The notes under the pieces: generated by a model
The model's database searches: none
Seen by the model: only the letters and a program-made list of their open reading frames with translations
Told to the model about the DNA's origin: nothing
Translations under genes and position numbers: made by a program
In this document: positions 20,565-30,638 of the stretch, one piece after another
How positions within the stretch are numbered: the stretch's first letter is position 1
Layout: each line of letters begins with the position of its first letter
Origin: Madurella fahalii
Taxonomy: Eukaryota > Ascomycota > Sordariomycetes > Sordariales
Assembly (NCBI GenBank): GCA_029876055.1
Contig: CM056880.1
Span: forward strand, 434,001 to 498,000
Direction: 5' to 3'
Length of the DNA stretch: 64,000 bases

Positions 20565-23500
20565 TCAGAGAAACCCCCACACCTGAGCCCACGCTGGCAA
20601 GCCCCAGAGTTCCTGAGCTTTGCGAAACTTTGCCCGGAATTCCTTCTCATCTAGAAGATATTGGCACACTACTTCTCCTCTCTGATCGTAGTAGTAGATG
20701 CTGCTGCCGTGTATCCAAGCAGGTGTGACCTCATCATCATCACGTAAGAAGGTGCCTCGCAAGAATTCACTGATGAGCTCTGCGTCAAGTAGTTCCACGT
20801 GTCGGCAGAGCTGCATCACGTTTAGGCCGTAGAGTCTCCAATCATACCGGATCGACATGATGAGCATGTCTCGAAACGTATCTCCGGGAAGTTCAGGTAT
20901 CGTAGCGAGAGTCGAGGCAGCCCCATAACTCTCGCTCTTATTTCCATCGTCCTCGGTCATGATTCTGTGTAACAACCGAATCACTCGCTCGTTGGCGATG
21001 CCACTCAACCCGTCGAAGAACGTTGAGTAACGATAGTCAAGCGAGCCGGGAACATTCAGGCAGTATGCAACGTCCTCGATGAATTCCACCCGGCCTTTCA
21101 CAGCTTCCAGAGCCTCCAAGCTGCCGAGATTGATTTCTGAGAGCAGCCTGTCGACAATTTGTTGCTCTAGCATCGTCTTTTGCCCGAGGATCGAGCCAAT
21201 ACCTGTAGACTCCTGGGTAGACCCCTGGGATTGGTGATAGTTGCGCAAAACTGACATTGAGTCTAGGAGGCAGTTTATAAATCCCTGGGACCATTCGCAA
21301 TCAGTGTTAAAGTAGCCGCACTCCCGTAGTAATGGCTCTAGGTAGCCGGAGACCAATCTGTAGTATTCCGGGATATCGATGTAGTAGCCGATCGAGCCGG
21401 AACGCTGGTATTCCCACGCCAGGAGGGCCGATTCCTTGCCGTTAAGCTCGCATAGCATACCCGTTAACCAACTAACCGGCTCGTTTTGGATCATGGCTAA
21501 AGCATCTGTGTGGTCCTGCAGCGCGTATAATACTTCCCAGGGAAAAGTTCTCAGTGCTTCTTTCAGCGCCAGGCGCGTTTTTTCGTCAGTAAATGTGAGC
21601 CGGCTGCGAAGGGTCAAAGCTGCAACCCATCTTACTATCGCACTTGCGTGGTTGAGTGATTTTGCGGCAAGATTTTGCAAGTCTGCTGGCAAGTCTGGTC
21701 CGAGATGGTCGGCTACCCCTCGCAGCTCACGATCCCAGATAGGGTCGACCTCGGAAGACCCGGGAACAAGGGCCTTAAACGCTTGCCGGAGCTTCCCTCG
21801 CAGCGGATTTAAGATGCTGTGAAGCCCCGGTATCTTCCAAAGCTTGTCGAACCATTCCTTGTCAATCTCTTCATGCCAATAAGCACTCTCGTGTCTCGAA
21901 GCCCTGCCTGCCACGGCCGCAACCCAAACCTCCGGGGGCTCGGAAAGAAGGACCTCAATGGCCAGAGAAGGGAGCTCAGGCTGCTCTGACAAAACCTGCA
22001 TCCAACGAACTGGCTTTGTCTTGGCCACGTGCTCGCTCACAGCGTCGGCTAAACGGATGCCATACTTGAGAAGCACCCACCAGGCATGCTCGTGTTCTTC
22101 ACAGACCCTGCCGGCGGACCGCCGCAACTCCAGCCACCCAAGAATCCTCAGTGATACAGATTCAGGCAGCTGCTGGACATGCTCCTTTATGATGTATGCC
22201 CCTACGCCATACATCGGATTGTCTGCCTCGCATTCCCAATAACCTAGAAGACGTTCGAGGACAGAGAGAGGTAGCGGCGCATACATCTTGGACAGGAATG
22301 TAAGAAGCTTGGCAAAGTGACCGCCTTGGTCCCTTTCCATGTGATCAAGAACACGGTGGCAAAATGCCCGAGAAATTGTTGGCCGTTCAGCCAGGGCTTT
22401 TATAATCCACTCCTCTTCACTTTCTTTCAACAGAGACAGGAATACCTCCTCGGGCAAAGCAGCATCGCTGGATAGGCAGTACCTAAGCCCGGCGAACTGG
22501 CTATGGTTGCAGCGCTTTTCGAAGCGGGCCCATTCTAGGAGCTGTAGGTGGGTGCGACGCCGCCAAGCATCATCCACACGACGCTCACACTGGCTCAGGC
22601 AATGGGTTAATAGACGTGCGTGTCGGAGTCCCACTAGGTCTCGAGGCTCGCGCTCTAGCAAGCAGAAAAAGTCATCGATGCTGATGCGCTGCGATGGCAG
22701 CAGGCCCGCAGCGAATTTCCAAACGGCCCCGTAGTGGCGATTGTACTTGTACGAGCAAAGGTACTCACTCAGGAGGACCGGATCACGTACCAGGTAGTTG
22801 GCGGCGAAGAACTCCTGGAAAGTGAGATGAATGAACCGATAGACCTGCTGCTGATGTCGGGCGCCGCGTACTTCGTGTTGCAGAAACGAAAGCTTCGGTA
22901 GATTGCTCTCTATCGAGAGCGGTAGCAGCGCGTCCTTCGATTCCAGTTCTTGTATTGCTCTGTCAATGTCGGCATCGGTAAACTCAACGCGGCCCTCTCC
23001 CAAGAGCAACGTGGACAGCTTTCCCAGGAGGAGAATTTCGGGTTCCACAACTCTTTCAAGACGCTGCCTGTCTCGTACGGCTTGCACCACGTCTTGCGTT
23101 ACGGGTTGGCCGTGGTCAAGTTTCCCTAGGTTAGGAATATCCTTCCTCCATAGCTTCTCCACTATGGTCTGGTAGATATCGGTCATTGTTAGCATGTCCG
23201 CTTCAACATGTGCATTGCCGTTAGCATCCGGTGTCGCAGCCCGTCTTCGCATTTGGGACTCGGTCCAGCTGAAGCAGAGCATATCCAGATAAATAGGGAG
23301 CCGAACCAATTCGCCAGGTATCCGGCCGTTGTTGATATAGTCACTGATTTCGGCGGCAACTTCTCGGTTCGGAACAACATCGTTGTGTTGCAGGTATTCC
23401 AGGACCCCTTTGGTGCTGAGTCCAACGGCTTCCAGTTGAAGGTCTATGTCGGCCGCAACCAACGTATCAGCAGCGTAGAATCTTGAGGTTATAATAGCAA

Positions 23501-24929
23501 CGCCATGGCGAAGCAGTCTCAACAGCAGCTCTCGCTTCTCATTTTCCAGACTGATGGCTTCGTCCAAGCCATCCAAGACCAGGAGGATTTTCCGGTCGTA
23601 CCGCTGATCAAGGATCAAGTCGGCGAGTTTCTTCGCTAGTTTGGCACCATCGCGCTCGAAACCGAAGAATTCGACCAGAAGGAGTTGCTGTAAGCTTGTA
23701 GCGTACCGCAGTCTGGCCAGAGATAGCCGTACGACCAAGTCGAAGCTGTTGCGAAGGCTCTCGTCCCAACTGTACTGATTGGCAATCCGTTTGCTCAGAG
23801 TGGATTTGCCAACACCAGGTGAACCCCTGATGAAAATCCGCTCGGGTCTGATCGACTTCTTCGCGCCGATCTTCCTCTCGTTGAAAAGGTCACGCAATAG
23901 CACTACTTCCGTGCTATTATCATCCTCCCGATGGAAGACAAGATCAATGTCGCGTGATCCACTAGGCAGAAGACCGCCAGATATCCTCTTGATCGACCAG
24001 CAGTCCGACTTGGCATGGAGGTCAAGGATCTTTCGTATCTCAGGGATAGTAGCCTGCCTTTCCAACTTCTGGTACTCTGGGGAGCGGCGCAACTCCCCAG
24101 TTGTCTTGGTGACGACGGCTTCGCAGTAGCGGAGATAAGCTGCATGCGTCATTCCGGAATTAACCCCAGAAGCATATGCCTGCCTGCAGCTCTCGAAACA
24201 GGTCTGGAACCGTTCGATGAGGGGTCGGTGGCTCTCCGAAATAGCCTCGAATCGGAGCAAGATCTTGAACAGCGAGCTATAGAGATCTCTGGGGTTGACC
24301 TCAATCCTGAGCAAGACGTTGTCCTTGACGATGAACTCGGGAAATGAATTGGACGAGGAACCACTGAGAAGGACTGGGACGATGTGCTGCGACTTTTGGT
24401 AGCTCTTCCTGAGCTGGACCAAGGCGAGTTCTGTCAGGACGTGGTGGAATTTGTCTTTCATCTCTTTCGAGAGGCACTTCTGAATGGTCTTGATGCTATC
24501 GATCATGCCGTGGTGAAGATCGCCGCCTGCTTTGGAGGGGTCGAACCGGCTTTGCACCTCCCGACACGCAGTAACGACGGCTTCCATGTACGCATTGCTA
24601 TCCTCGTCCTTGATATATTCGCCCAGGAGCTCGGATCCAAAAACCAGCACCCAGTCGGCATGGCGTTTGTCCCACTGCGGTGGGAGCAAGCACATCTGGT
24701 TCGCCAAGATGTCATTGCTGGCGTCCAGGATTTCGCGGCCGCGATCGGGCGCCCAACCGTGTGGCGATCTATCGGAATCTATATCGAGGCCCAGCTTCTT
24801 GAACCAGGAAATGAATCGCTTAACCGCTTCGGCGCCGGCACGGGAGCCGCGAAAAGCCGGGCTCAAGTTTTCGTGGGCGTACACGGCGAAGAACTTGGAC
24901 GACGACTGGTGGAGGCCGCATCGGGCCAT
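20565..24929 (-). CDS. NACHT-domain NLR with TIR/SEFIR-like N-terminal domain
   Basis: An uninterrupted frame on the minus strand. I take the start at 24929 (GATTCCATGGCC, good context, opening MARCGLHQSSSKFFAVYAHE). The frame is open to an earlier ATG at 25025, which would add 32 hydrophobic-rich residues that look like leader. Length is 1454 residues from 24929. In numbering from 25025: residues 44-220 look like a TIR/SEFIR-type fold (FFAVYAHEN, IDSDRSPHG, NQMCLLPPQW, DWVLVFGSELL). A linker follows. The NACHT module has Walker A GSPGVGKST (401-409), Walker B ILLVLDGLDEA (480-490) and the sensor-like GVAIITSR (508-515). The region after about 600 is long, helical and Leu-rich, with no WD40, ankyrin or TPR period; it may be HEAT-like. 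Such STAND proteins act as intracellular receptors in fungal incompatibility or defence-type responses; the ligand is unknown. No frame break over more than 4 kb argues for recent function. Confidence 0.85.
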   Translation of the reverse strand: MARCGLHQSSSKFFAVYAHENLSPAFRGSRAGAEAVKRFISWFKKLGLDIDSDRSPHGWAPDRGREILDASNDILANQMCLLPPQWDKRHADWVLVFGSELLGEYIKDEDSNAYMEAVVTACREVQSRFDPSKAGGDLHHGMIDSIKTIQKCLSKEMKDKFHHVLTELALVQLRKSYQKSQHIVPVLLSGSSSNSFPEFIVKDNVLLRIEVNPRDLYSSLFKILLRFEAISESHRPLIERFQTCFESCRQAYASGVNSGMTHAAYLRYCEAVVTKTTGELRRSPEYQKLERQATIPEIRKILDLHAKSDCWSIKRISGGLLPSGSRDIDLVFHREDDNSTEVVLLRDLFNERKIGAKKSIRPERIFIRGSPGVGKSTLSKRIANQYSWDESLRNSFDLVVRLSLARLRYATSLQQLLLVEFFGFERDGAKLAKKLADLILDQRYDRKILLVLDGLDEAISLENEKRELLLRLLRHGVAIITSRFYAADTLVAADIDLQLEAVGLSTKGVLEYLQHNDVVPNREVAAEISDYINNGRIPGELVRLPIYLDMLCFSWTESQMRRRAATPDANGNAHVEADMLTMTDIYQTIVEKLWRKDIPNLGKLDHGQPVTQDVVQAVRDRQRLERVVEPEILLLGKLSTLLLGEGRVEFTDADIDRAIQELESKDALLPLSIESNLPKLSFLQHEVRGARHQQQVYRFIHLTFQEFFAANYLVRDPVLLSEYLCSYKYNRHYGAVWKFAAGLLPSQRISIDDFFCLLEREPRDLVGLRHARLLTHCLSQCERRVDDAWRRRTHLQLLEWARFEKRCNHSQFAGLRYCLSSDAALPEEVFLSLLKESEEEWIIKALAERPTISRAFCHRVLDHMERDQGGHFAKLLTFLSKMYAPLPLSVLERLLGYWECEADNPMYGVGAYIIKEHVQQLPESVSLRILGWLELRRSAGRVCEEHEHAWWVLLKYGIRLADAVSEHVAKTKPVRWMQVLSEQPELPSLAIEVLLSEPPEVWVAAVAGRASRHESAYWHEEIDKEWFDKLWKIPGLHSILNPLRGKLRQAFKALVPGSSEVDPIWDRELRGVADHLGPDLPADLQNLAAKSLNHASAIVRWVAALTLRSRLTFTDEKTRLALKEALRTFPWEVLYALQDHTDALAMIQNEPVSWLTGMLCELNGKESALLAWEYQRSGSIGYYIDIPEYYRLVSGYLEPLLRECGYFNTDCEWSQGFINCLLDSMSVLRNYHQSQGSTQESTGIGSILGQKTMLEQQIVDRLLSEINLGSLEALEAVKGRVEFIEDVAYCLNVPGSLDYRYSTFFDGLSGIANERVIRLLHRIMTEDDGNKSESYGAASTLATIPELPGDTFRDMLIMSIRYDWRLYGLNVMQLCRHVELLDAELISEFLRGTFLRDDDEVTPAWIHGSSIYYYDQRGEVVCQYLLDEKEFRAKFRKAQELWGLPAWAQVWGFL

Positions 24930-26824
24930 GGAATCTAGCACCAGGTCCAATGCGCCATCGAGACTCCCTACCAAAAAAAATCGCAGAGCGATCAGCATCG
25001 AATTACACGGTGTCCGCTTCACCATACGCGCTGGGATTACCTACTCTGTCCCAAGACATCAGGCTTCTCAAGCTCGGAAGCTGCAGGTACTGCAATTGAC
25101 ATCCTTGGAACTGGCCCCGGTCGCATCAATTGACGGTCGCAGCGGTTGAGCCTCGACGTTGTATTGCGGTCGGAATGAAATAACGGGATGGCGATTTGGA
25201 AGCAGAACGTGATTCAATGTAAGGGTATCTGAGTCTTTGCGCTCCACTCTCCAGCGAAATGGCAACCTGGGATTGAAGGGGTGAATGTTTTGACTCCGTA
25301 ACATTTGTCCCCGTGCCCCCAGGCACGTCTCGCCGATTGCGGCAGCCAGAATTCTCTGTACGACCTCCAAGTTGATTGGTTGGCAGCTCTCTCCTTGCCA
25401 AGGTGGGGTTGTGAAGGCAGTCCGCTGCCTGCCTATGCTCCCCTTCCTCCTATAAGCCAACTTACTACCAAGAAAGAATAGAAAATATTGCTAAATCAAG
25501 CTAGAAGCTTGGGGGGCTATGTCTTAGCCCCTTTCCTAACGACGAACTTGTACAGTCCTCCCTCCGTATCAATCTGGGTTCTTGTCCCTTGATTTTCTTG
25601 ACCCCCTTTACCTAGAGGGGCACACGGTGATGTGCCTCGGTTCTATTCTCGCATTATACTTGTACCGTAGCTCCCTTCCTCTGGCAGTGTTAAATCTGCG
25701 ATGGTACGACGCGAAGACGCCGTGCCTCGTCCTGTGTGCTACCAGCGCTGCGAAACCGGCGTCCGCTCTTGCGTGGGATAATGATTTGAGAAAGCTCTAC
25801 CTATGGGTTGATTCGTGGAAGCTGGTGGTGGGTTTCCTTGGTGCCCAATGCCGATTTAAGCTTAAGCTATGTCTAATTTATCGTCATTACAATTCTAATC
25901 AAGACGCGGAAACCCAAAGTTAGGGTTACTCCAAATCTGCGTGTTTGAGCTGCTGCCTGGCGAAAAGGCCTGGCACGTTGGGGGCAGCGTGCTGTCTCAT
26001 GGCCTCCCCACGCACAGTTTCCCTTTCCCTCTGCGGGCATTGTAAATCGCCGTCAATAAAACTCGCGAGAGATGAGAGAGTAGATCAGGAAACTTCAGGA
26101 AACGGGCTCTATATTGCCAAAGTATTGAGTTGTAGTTTTGCTGAATTGACAGTCGCTAGAAGGAATCTTTAAGGGGCTCTTTCTTCTAGACTGCTAAGGT
26201 GCCCTCCAAAGACACTATGTCCAGCGTCTACCTCAATAGACGATCCATGATTACTATTCCTGGGATGTGAAATGCTAGACGTAGTTCTTGGGTTCTCAGT
26301 GGCGGCTGGTCTTAGATTCCGACGTTGGCGCTATCGCCAAAGGGTTCCCGAGATTGTTGACATGTGATGTTGCTATACAGAAAAGGGTCTAGAGAAAATG
26401 GGTGAAGATGTTGCAGTAAGGAGGAAGAGATAGCAAAGGTGCTGAGGCAAGGAAGGAAGAGAAGGAAGAGACGAGGTGAAGGCGAACTAGCAGGGGCATC
26501 GTGACGCGACTGCCCTAGGTAGCGGAACTGTGGCGGACGAACATGCCTCTCTGGTATGCCTCCCCTCCGCTGGAAGGGCGGAGCCTCCTTCTCGAGCATA
26601 GTTTTTCAATCCTGTGCGACGGGATATGGTGATTTGTATGCAAGCGAAATCGGTAGGCAGTGAGAGTTGAATTCAATTTGGGAAAGCGGTCCAACATTTG
26701 ATGTCTGAGAATGCACACTGTGGGGTTGTGGATTGACCGCCGTGTTGGGCGGCGTCTGCCTGCCAAAAACAGCGGCATTTCCACGCGGAGGCACATACTA
26801 GGAGTAATATCCATCTATTACCGA
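24930..26824. other. Long gene-free stretch upstream of the NLR
   Basis: This holds the NLR promoter and possible 5' leader. A minus-strand open region at 25460-25068 does not show a domain and may be untranslated. About 25500-26800 has no recognisable gene, RNA or repeat. A purine-rich patch lies at 26400-26480. Confidence 0.35.
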
Positions 26825-27902
26825 TTAATTACCCCATCGATGGGGTGGGTACAGCAGCGTCATCCCAGTCTCGATGAAACCCCCGACTTTGCACACCACT
26901 TCGGCGCCCTGGCCGTGATTGCGTACCATGTCCCACACCCGCGCGACGCCGCCCAGCAGGAAGTCGGCGGGGAACCATTTCTCGTTGGTCGTCTTCAGCC
27001 CGTGCCTCCCGATCAAGAGCGGCGTGAAGCGCGAAGGGGCAGCCCTCGAATTGTCGGTTGCCCTCGGGTCCAAGTCGAAGGTGTCGGTCGCGAACCACCA
27101 CGCCGAATTGCCGCAGAAGGTAGGCGTTGCCGTCGCGTATTCCTCGCGTCTTAAGTTCCATGTTACGTTAAGTGGGTCGTCCCCGTTTCTCGAAGTGACG
27201 ACGTTCAGGACCGTCTCGCCCTTGCTCCCCTTTGCAATCTCGAGGCTGATGCACAGTGTCTGATTGTAGGTAGGACTTTGGTACCTGGTGTATGTTCTAT
27301 AAAAAGAGAAAGCCATGGCGGTTACCATCTACTGTCCGAGCTGCGACTTATGGGGTTGGTACGTATATAGGTCGCAGAACTCACATTTCCGCGTGGGTTG
27401 GCCCAAGTCTCTCTATCCGGAGTACGAGCGTGTCAGACGCATTAAGGACTGTTAAAATAAAAGTGGACAAAAATCAGCATCGCTGAACCGCAATTCCTGG
27501 ACGTGTGTTGGCCCACCCATTTTATGGTGGTAAGTTGGAGCCCGCTGCGGAGCAAAGTATGGGTAGAAATGAAGCCAAGGCCTTGCAGTGTCATTTGTCG
27601 CGTCCGAAAACCATGTCGAGATGTAGGCGCTTAGGCGAGTCGAGCAATCGTTCTCCGCAACAGAGAGCAATACCATGGTTTATTTCAGGATAAACCTTGG
27701 CGTCGCTTGGCCAACCAAAGACCTGAGGAACGGTCAAGGTTGCTTCAACCGTAGAGAAGTTGCCCAGATCTGGGAAGTCGGACGCGTGTATGCTTATCCC
27801 GCACAGGTCATTGCGGGTACGGGCTTGTACAGTTATGGAAGAAGCGATTGTCAGGAGGAGAACGGATCTGATAAGTTGAGCCAGAATGTGTAGAAAATCC
27901 AT
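26825..27902 (-). CDS. Small secreted protein with eqolisin-like (peptidase G1) resemblance
   Basis: A hand-spliced model of four exons: 27902-27696, 27652-27517, 27448-27385 and 27296-26825, giving 292 residues with all phases consistent. Introns 27449-27516 and 27297-27384 have good signals (TTTTAACAG, GTGAGT, TTTTTATAG). The first (43 nt, GTTTAT donor) is weak, and a frameshift there is the alternative. Residues 1-28 are a signal peptide (LLLTIASSITVQA). The body recalls eqolisins in order: FSTVEATLTVPQV, NDCSTRLSAYIST, PWLHFYPYF, LNASDTLVLRIER, NVTWNLRREE and FCGNSAWWFATD. The catalytic Gln and Glu positions of that family do not appear to be kept (LSAYI where LQAGV is expected, SAWW where AEW is expected). 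It may be a secreted, non-catalytic relative. Assignment is tentative. Confidence 0.42.
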
Positions 27903-28572
27903 GTTATTGGTAGAGGCAAGCCGCACTGCTCGCCGTGGTGGCAGAGCAAGAGGATAGAGACACCGGAATATATTGAATGGTTCTTACAGAGCGGGCTTGC
28001 GTAAGATCTGGTGCTTATATTCCGGTGACGGCGAGTCTATGGGGTGCTGTCGGTTTATTTCTGAGTAGCAGGTACTGACGAAGTAGGCGAGGTGGCGATG
28101 GAGATAAAGGGCGGTAGGCATCTATTCCTGGAAAACACGAACAGCCACGTGTATGTCCTTAAACAACGCGGGAACTAGACCAGATAAAGGCTGAATACTA
28201 CGTATTGAAACAATTTATGACTTCTTGACGTAGTCAAAAAGGCAATGGCGGCGTGGGGGCTGCCCGGCTATCTCTCATACGGATACGTTAAAAGGAAAGA
28301 CTGTTCTTGTCCGTCCCAGCTAGGAACGCGGCTTTTACGTAACTTCTTTTACCTAGGAATAGATAGTGAGCAAGTTTTTGTGCTCTGAATTGCATAGAGC
28401 GAACTCTCTTGTCACGTTTCAGCAATTCCCGTGATGGCGTGCTCCTTGGTTCAATTCTGTTAAAGAGATTTTGATCCAGTCAACTTTCAAAGCAATAGTG
28501 ATTTCCCATTACAACCAACAAAGCCCGTAATTACAGTTGAATTTGCCCCCAGGATAATACCCTAACCTCCCA
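27903..28572. other. Intergenic stretch
   Basis: This holds the promoter of the secreted protein (towards 27902) and the 3' flank of the MFS gene. No gene, RNA or repeat was recognised. Confidence 0.4.
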
Positions 28573-30638
28573 TTAGTGCGTCGCAATCTCCCTCACGCTC
28601 TCCCTATGCACTTTCGCCAACCATGTCTTCGCCATGAACGCTCTGATCTTCTTCCCCCATAGCATAAACACCACCAGCGCCAGGTTATTCGCTAGTAGGA
28701 CTGCACAAAAAACACCGGCGATCATGACGGCATACCCATGCTGCATAACCCAGTTCAGCAGATCCAGGCCCATGCCAAACGAGATGGCCTGCTTGCCCAA
28801 ATTCATGGCAATCAGCATCTCGCTGATGTTGGAGGTGTAACTGTCAATGGCGTACGCGAGCGTGAAGGTGAAATAGAAGTAGCTCGCAAAGTTGTTCATA
28901 ACCACCCCAGCAAAGTACGCCACCCAGTGCAGATTTCTTTCCGCGGCGAAGCCAAAGACGATGAGCCCCGCCGGGGAGAGGAGCATGACGGGCAGCATGA
29001 CGCCCAGGCGCATCTCGGCTTCGCGGATGCCATTGTTCTTGCGCGTTAACCGGGCAGCAAGGCGGTCTGAGGTGGTGGTGAAGGGGATGGCGAAGAGGTA
29101 GCCTAGGAAGGAGGCGACTGCGATCAGGCCCGAGTCGGTTGGGGACCAGTTGTAGGGCGGCGCTGTGATCTTGATGGGGAAGATGTAGTTGAAAGTAAGG
29201 GCGCCGAGGCCAATGTAGATACCTAGCGAGGGTTGTTAGTCTAGGTAAAGAGAAGGAGGTTGGCTGATTCTCGCGTGAGACCTACCATAAGTCGTAATGA
29301 CCCACAGCACATGCGGCACGAGGAAGTAGGTGAAGGACCTCGCCATCATCATGAAGAAGTCGGAGTCTTTTTCCCAGACGCCCCAGAACTTCAACGTCTG
29401 GAGGAAGGTCTTGCGCGGTGGGATGGCGCCAGTGTCGGATGAGCCCTCGGCGACTGTGATGGAATTTTTCTCGCCTTCCGGCGAGCTCGCCTCCCCATGG
29501 ATAGACTCGGCCGACGACTTACGGTGGTAGAGAGTCTCCTCCACCACGAAGAAGGCCAATATAAACAGGGCGCAAGCGAAGGCGAATTCGACGTAGAAGA
29601 ATAGACGCCAGGAGTAACCGCCTGCCAACATATAACCCGCATACAGTGGCCCGGTAGCACCGAAGCAGAGACACACTTTTGGGAGTTAGTACTACTGTCA
29701 GGGATCCCAGGCTCCAGCAATATAAGGCTGCATCACACACCGGTATAATACCCGAGCCGCTTCCCGCGCTCGTGCAAGAAAAAGATATCGTTGACCAGCT
29801 GGACAGGCAGCGCCTCGCACACAGATGATCCGAAACAGTGAATCACCCTGGCCACCATCAGCCCGGTATAAGTCGTTACTTGTGAGCAGGCAAGCAGACC
29901 GGCGCAATACTACGGTGTCTATTAGCAGCGCTACGGGTCTTGGGGAGCCTATACCATCCATCGGCTTACGGTAATTAAAGATGCCAGCATGATCGGGCGG
30001 CGGCCGAACTTGTGATATGCGGGTACCAAAAGGAGAGATCCTGGGCATTCTCGTTAGGGTCTCTTCCCGGGCCCCCTCGCCCCTAACAAAACTTACCAAA
30101 ACCAAAGGCGAGGTTTGCATAACTGACAAGGTTGCTTGCTTCATTCGGCGTGATCTGGAACTCCTCGGAGTAGATACTAATATACACTGAGGGGCCGAGT
30201 AGCGCCGAGTTGCTGAGGAACGAGTACAGAGAGCAGACGAGGAGGATTAGGCTTTTTCGGGTGTTGGACCACTGCAGCAACGACAGGTCAGAATTGAAGT
30301 TACGGAAACGGGGCGTCTGCGTGCCGACTGCGCACCTGTAAGGGATCGTTCGGGTCTTCTGCCGGCACGGGATAGAGAGCTTGTCCATACGCACTGTCGT
30401 CACCCTCTGGGTGTTATGTGTCAACAAACTTTCCAGCTGGCGAAGCGCGCAATGGATGTATAGTAATTAACCCACCTTTGACGGTCAGGTCTACGGTCCC
30501 CGGAATTTCCCCTTCTTTGGCATGGCTGTTGACAAATAAAATGCATCAGCTATTGAGCTCCAGGGCCGTCAATGCGACACCATAAGGTGCCCCATACCTA
30601 TGCACTAAGTGCCTGCCTCGGCTCTCCTCGTTTCTCAT
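28573..30638 (-). CDS. MFS transporter (DHA1-type drug/proton antiporter-like), eight exons
   Basis: Hand-spliced exons: 30638-30598, 30525-30476, 30406-30336, 30271-30097, 30040-29970, 29909-29741, 29675-29286 and 29222-28573. The seven introns (72, 69, 64, 56, 60, 65 and 63 nt) have canonical ends, and every phase closes, giving 538 residues. The start is MRNEESRGRH, followed by a soluble N-terminus with VKEGDDSAYGQAL and DPNDPLQWSNTRK. Twelve membrane spans are expected, starting SLILLVCSLYSFL. Signature blocks are YHKFGRRPIMLAS (MFS loop 2-3 motif) and FLHERGKRLGYYT. A charged loop containing a Ser-rich segment (AESIHGEASSPEGE) separates the two halves. It is a plasma-membrane or vacuolar exporter or uptake carrier; the substrate cannot be read from sequence. 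Context gives no metabolic cluster. Confidence 0.88.

Noticed and set aside
25068..25460. Extra 5' exon of the NLR
   Set aside because: It has no domain, and no clear donor/acceptor pair joins it in frame to the ATG at 24929 or 25025.
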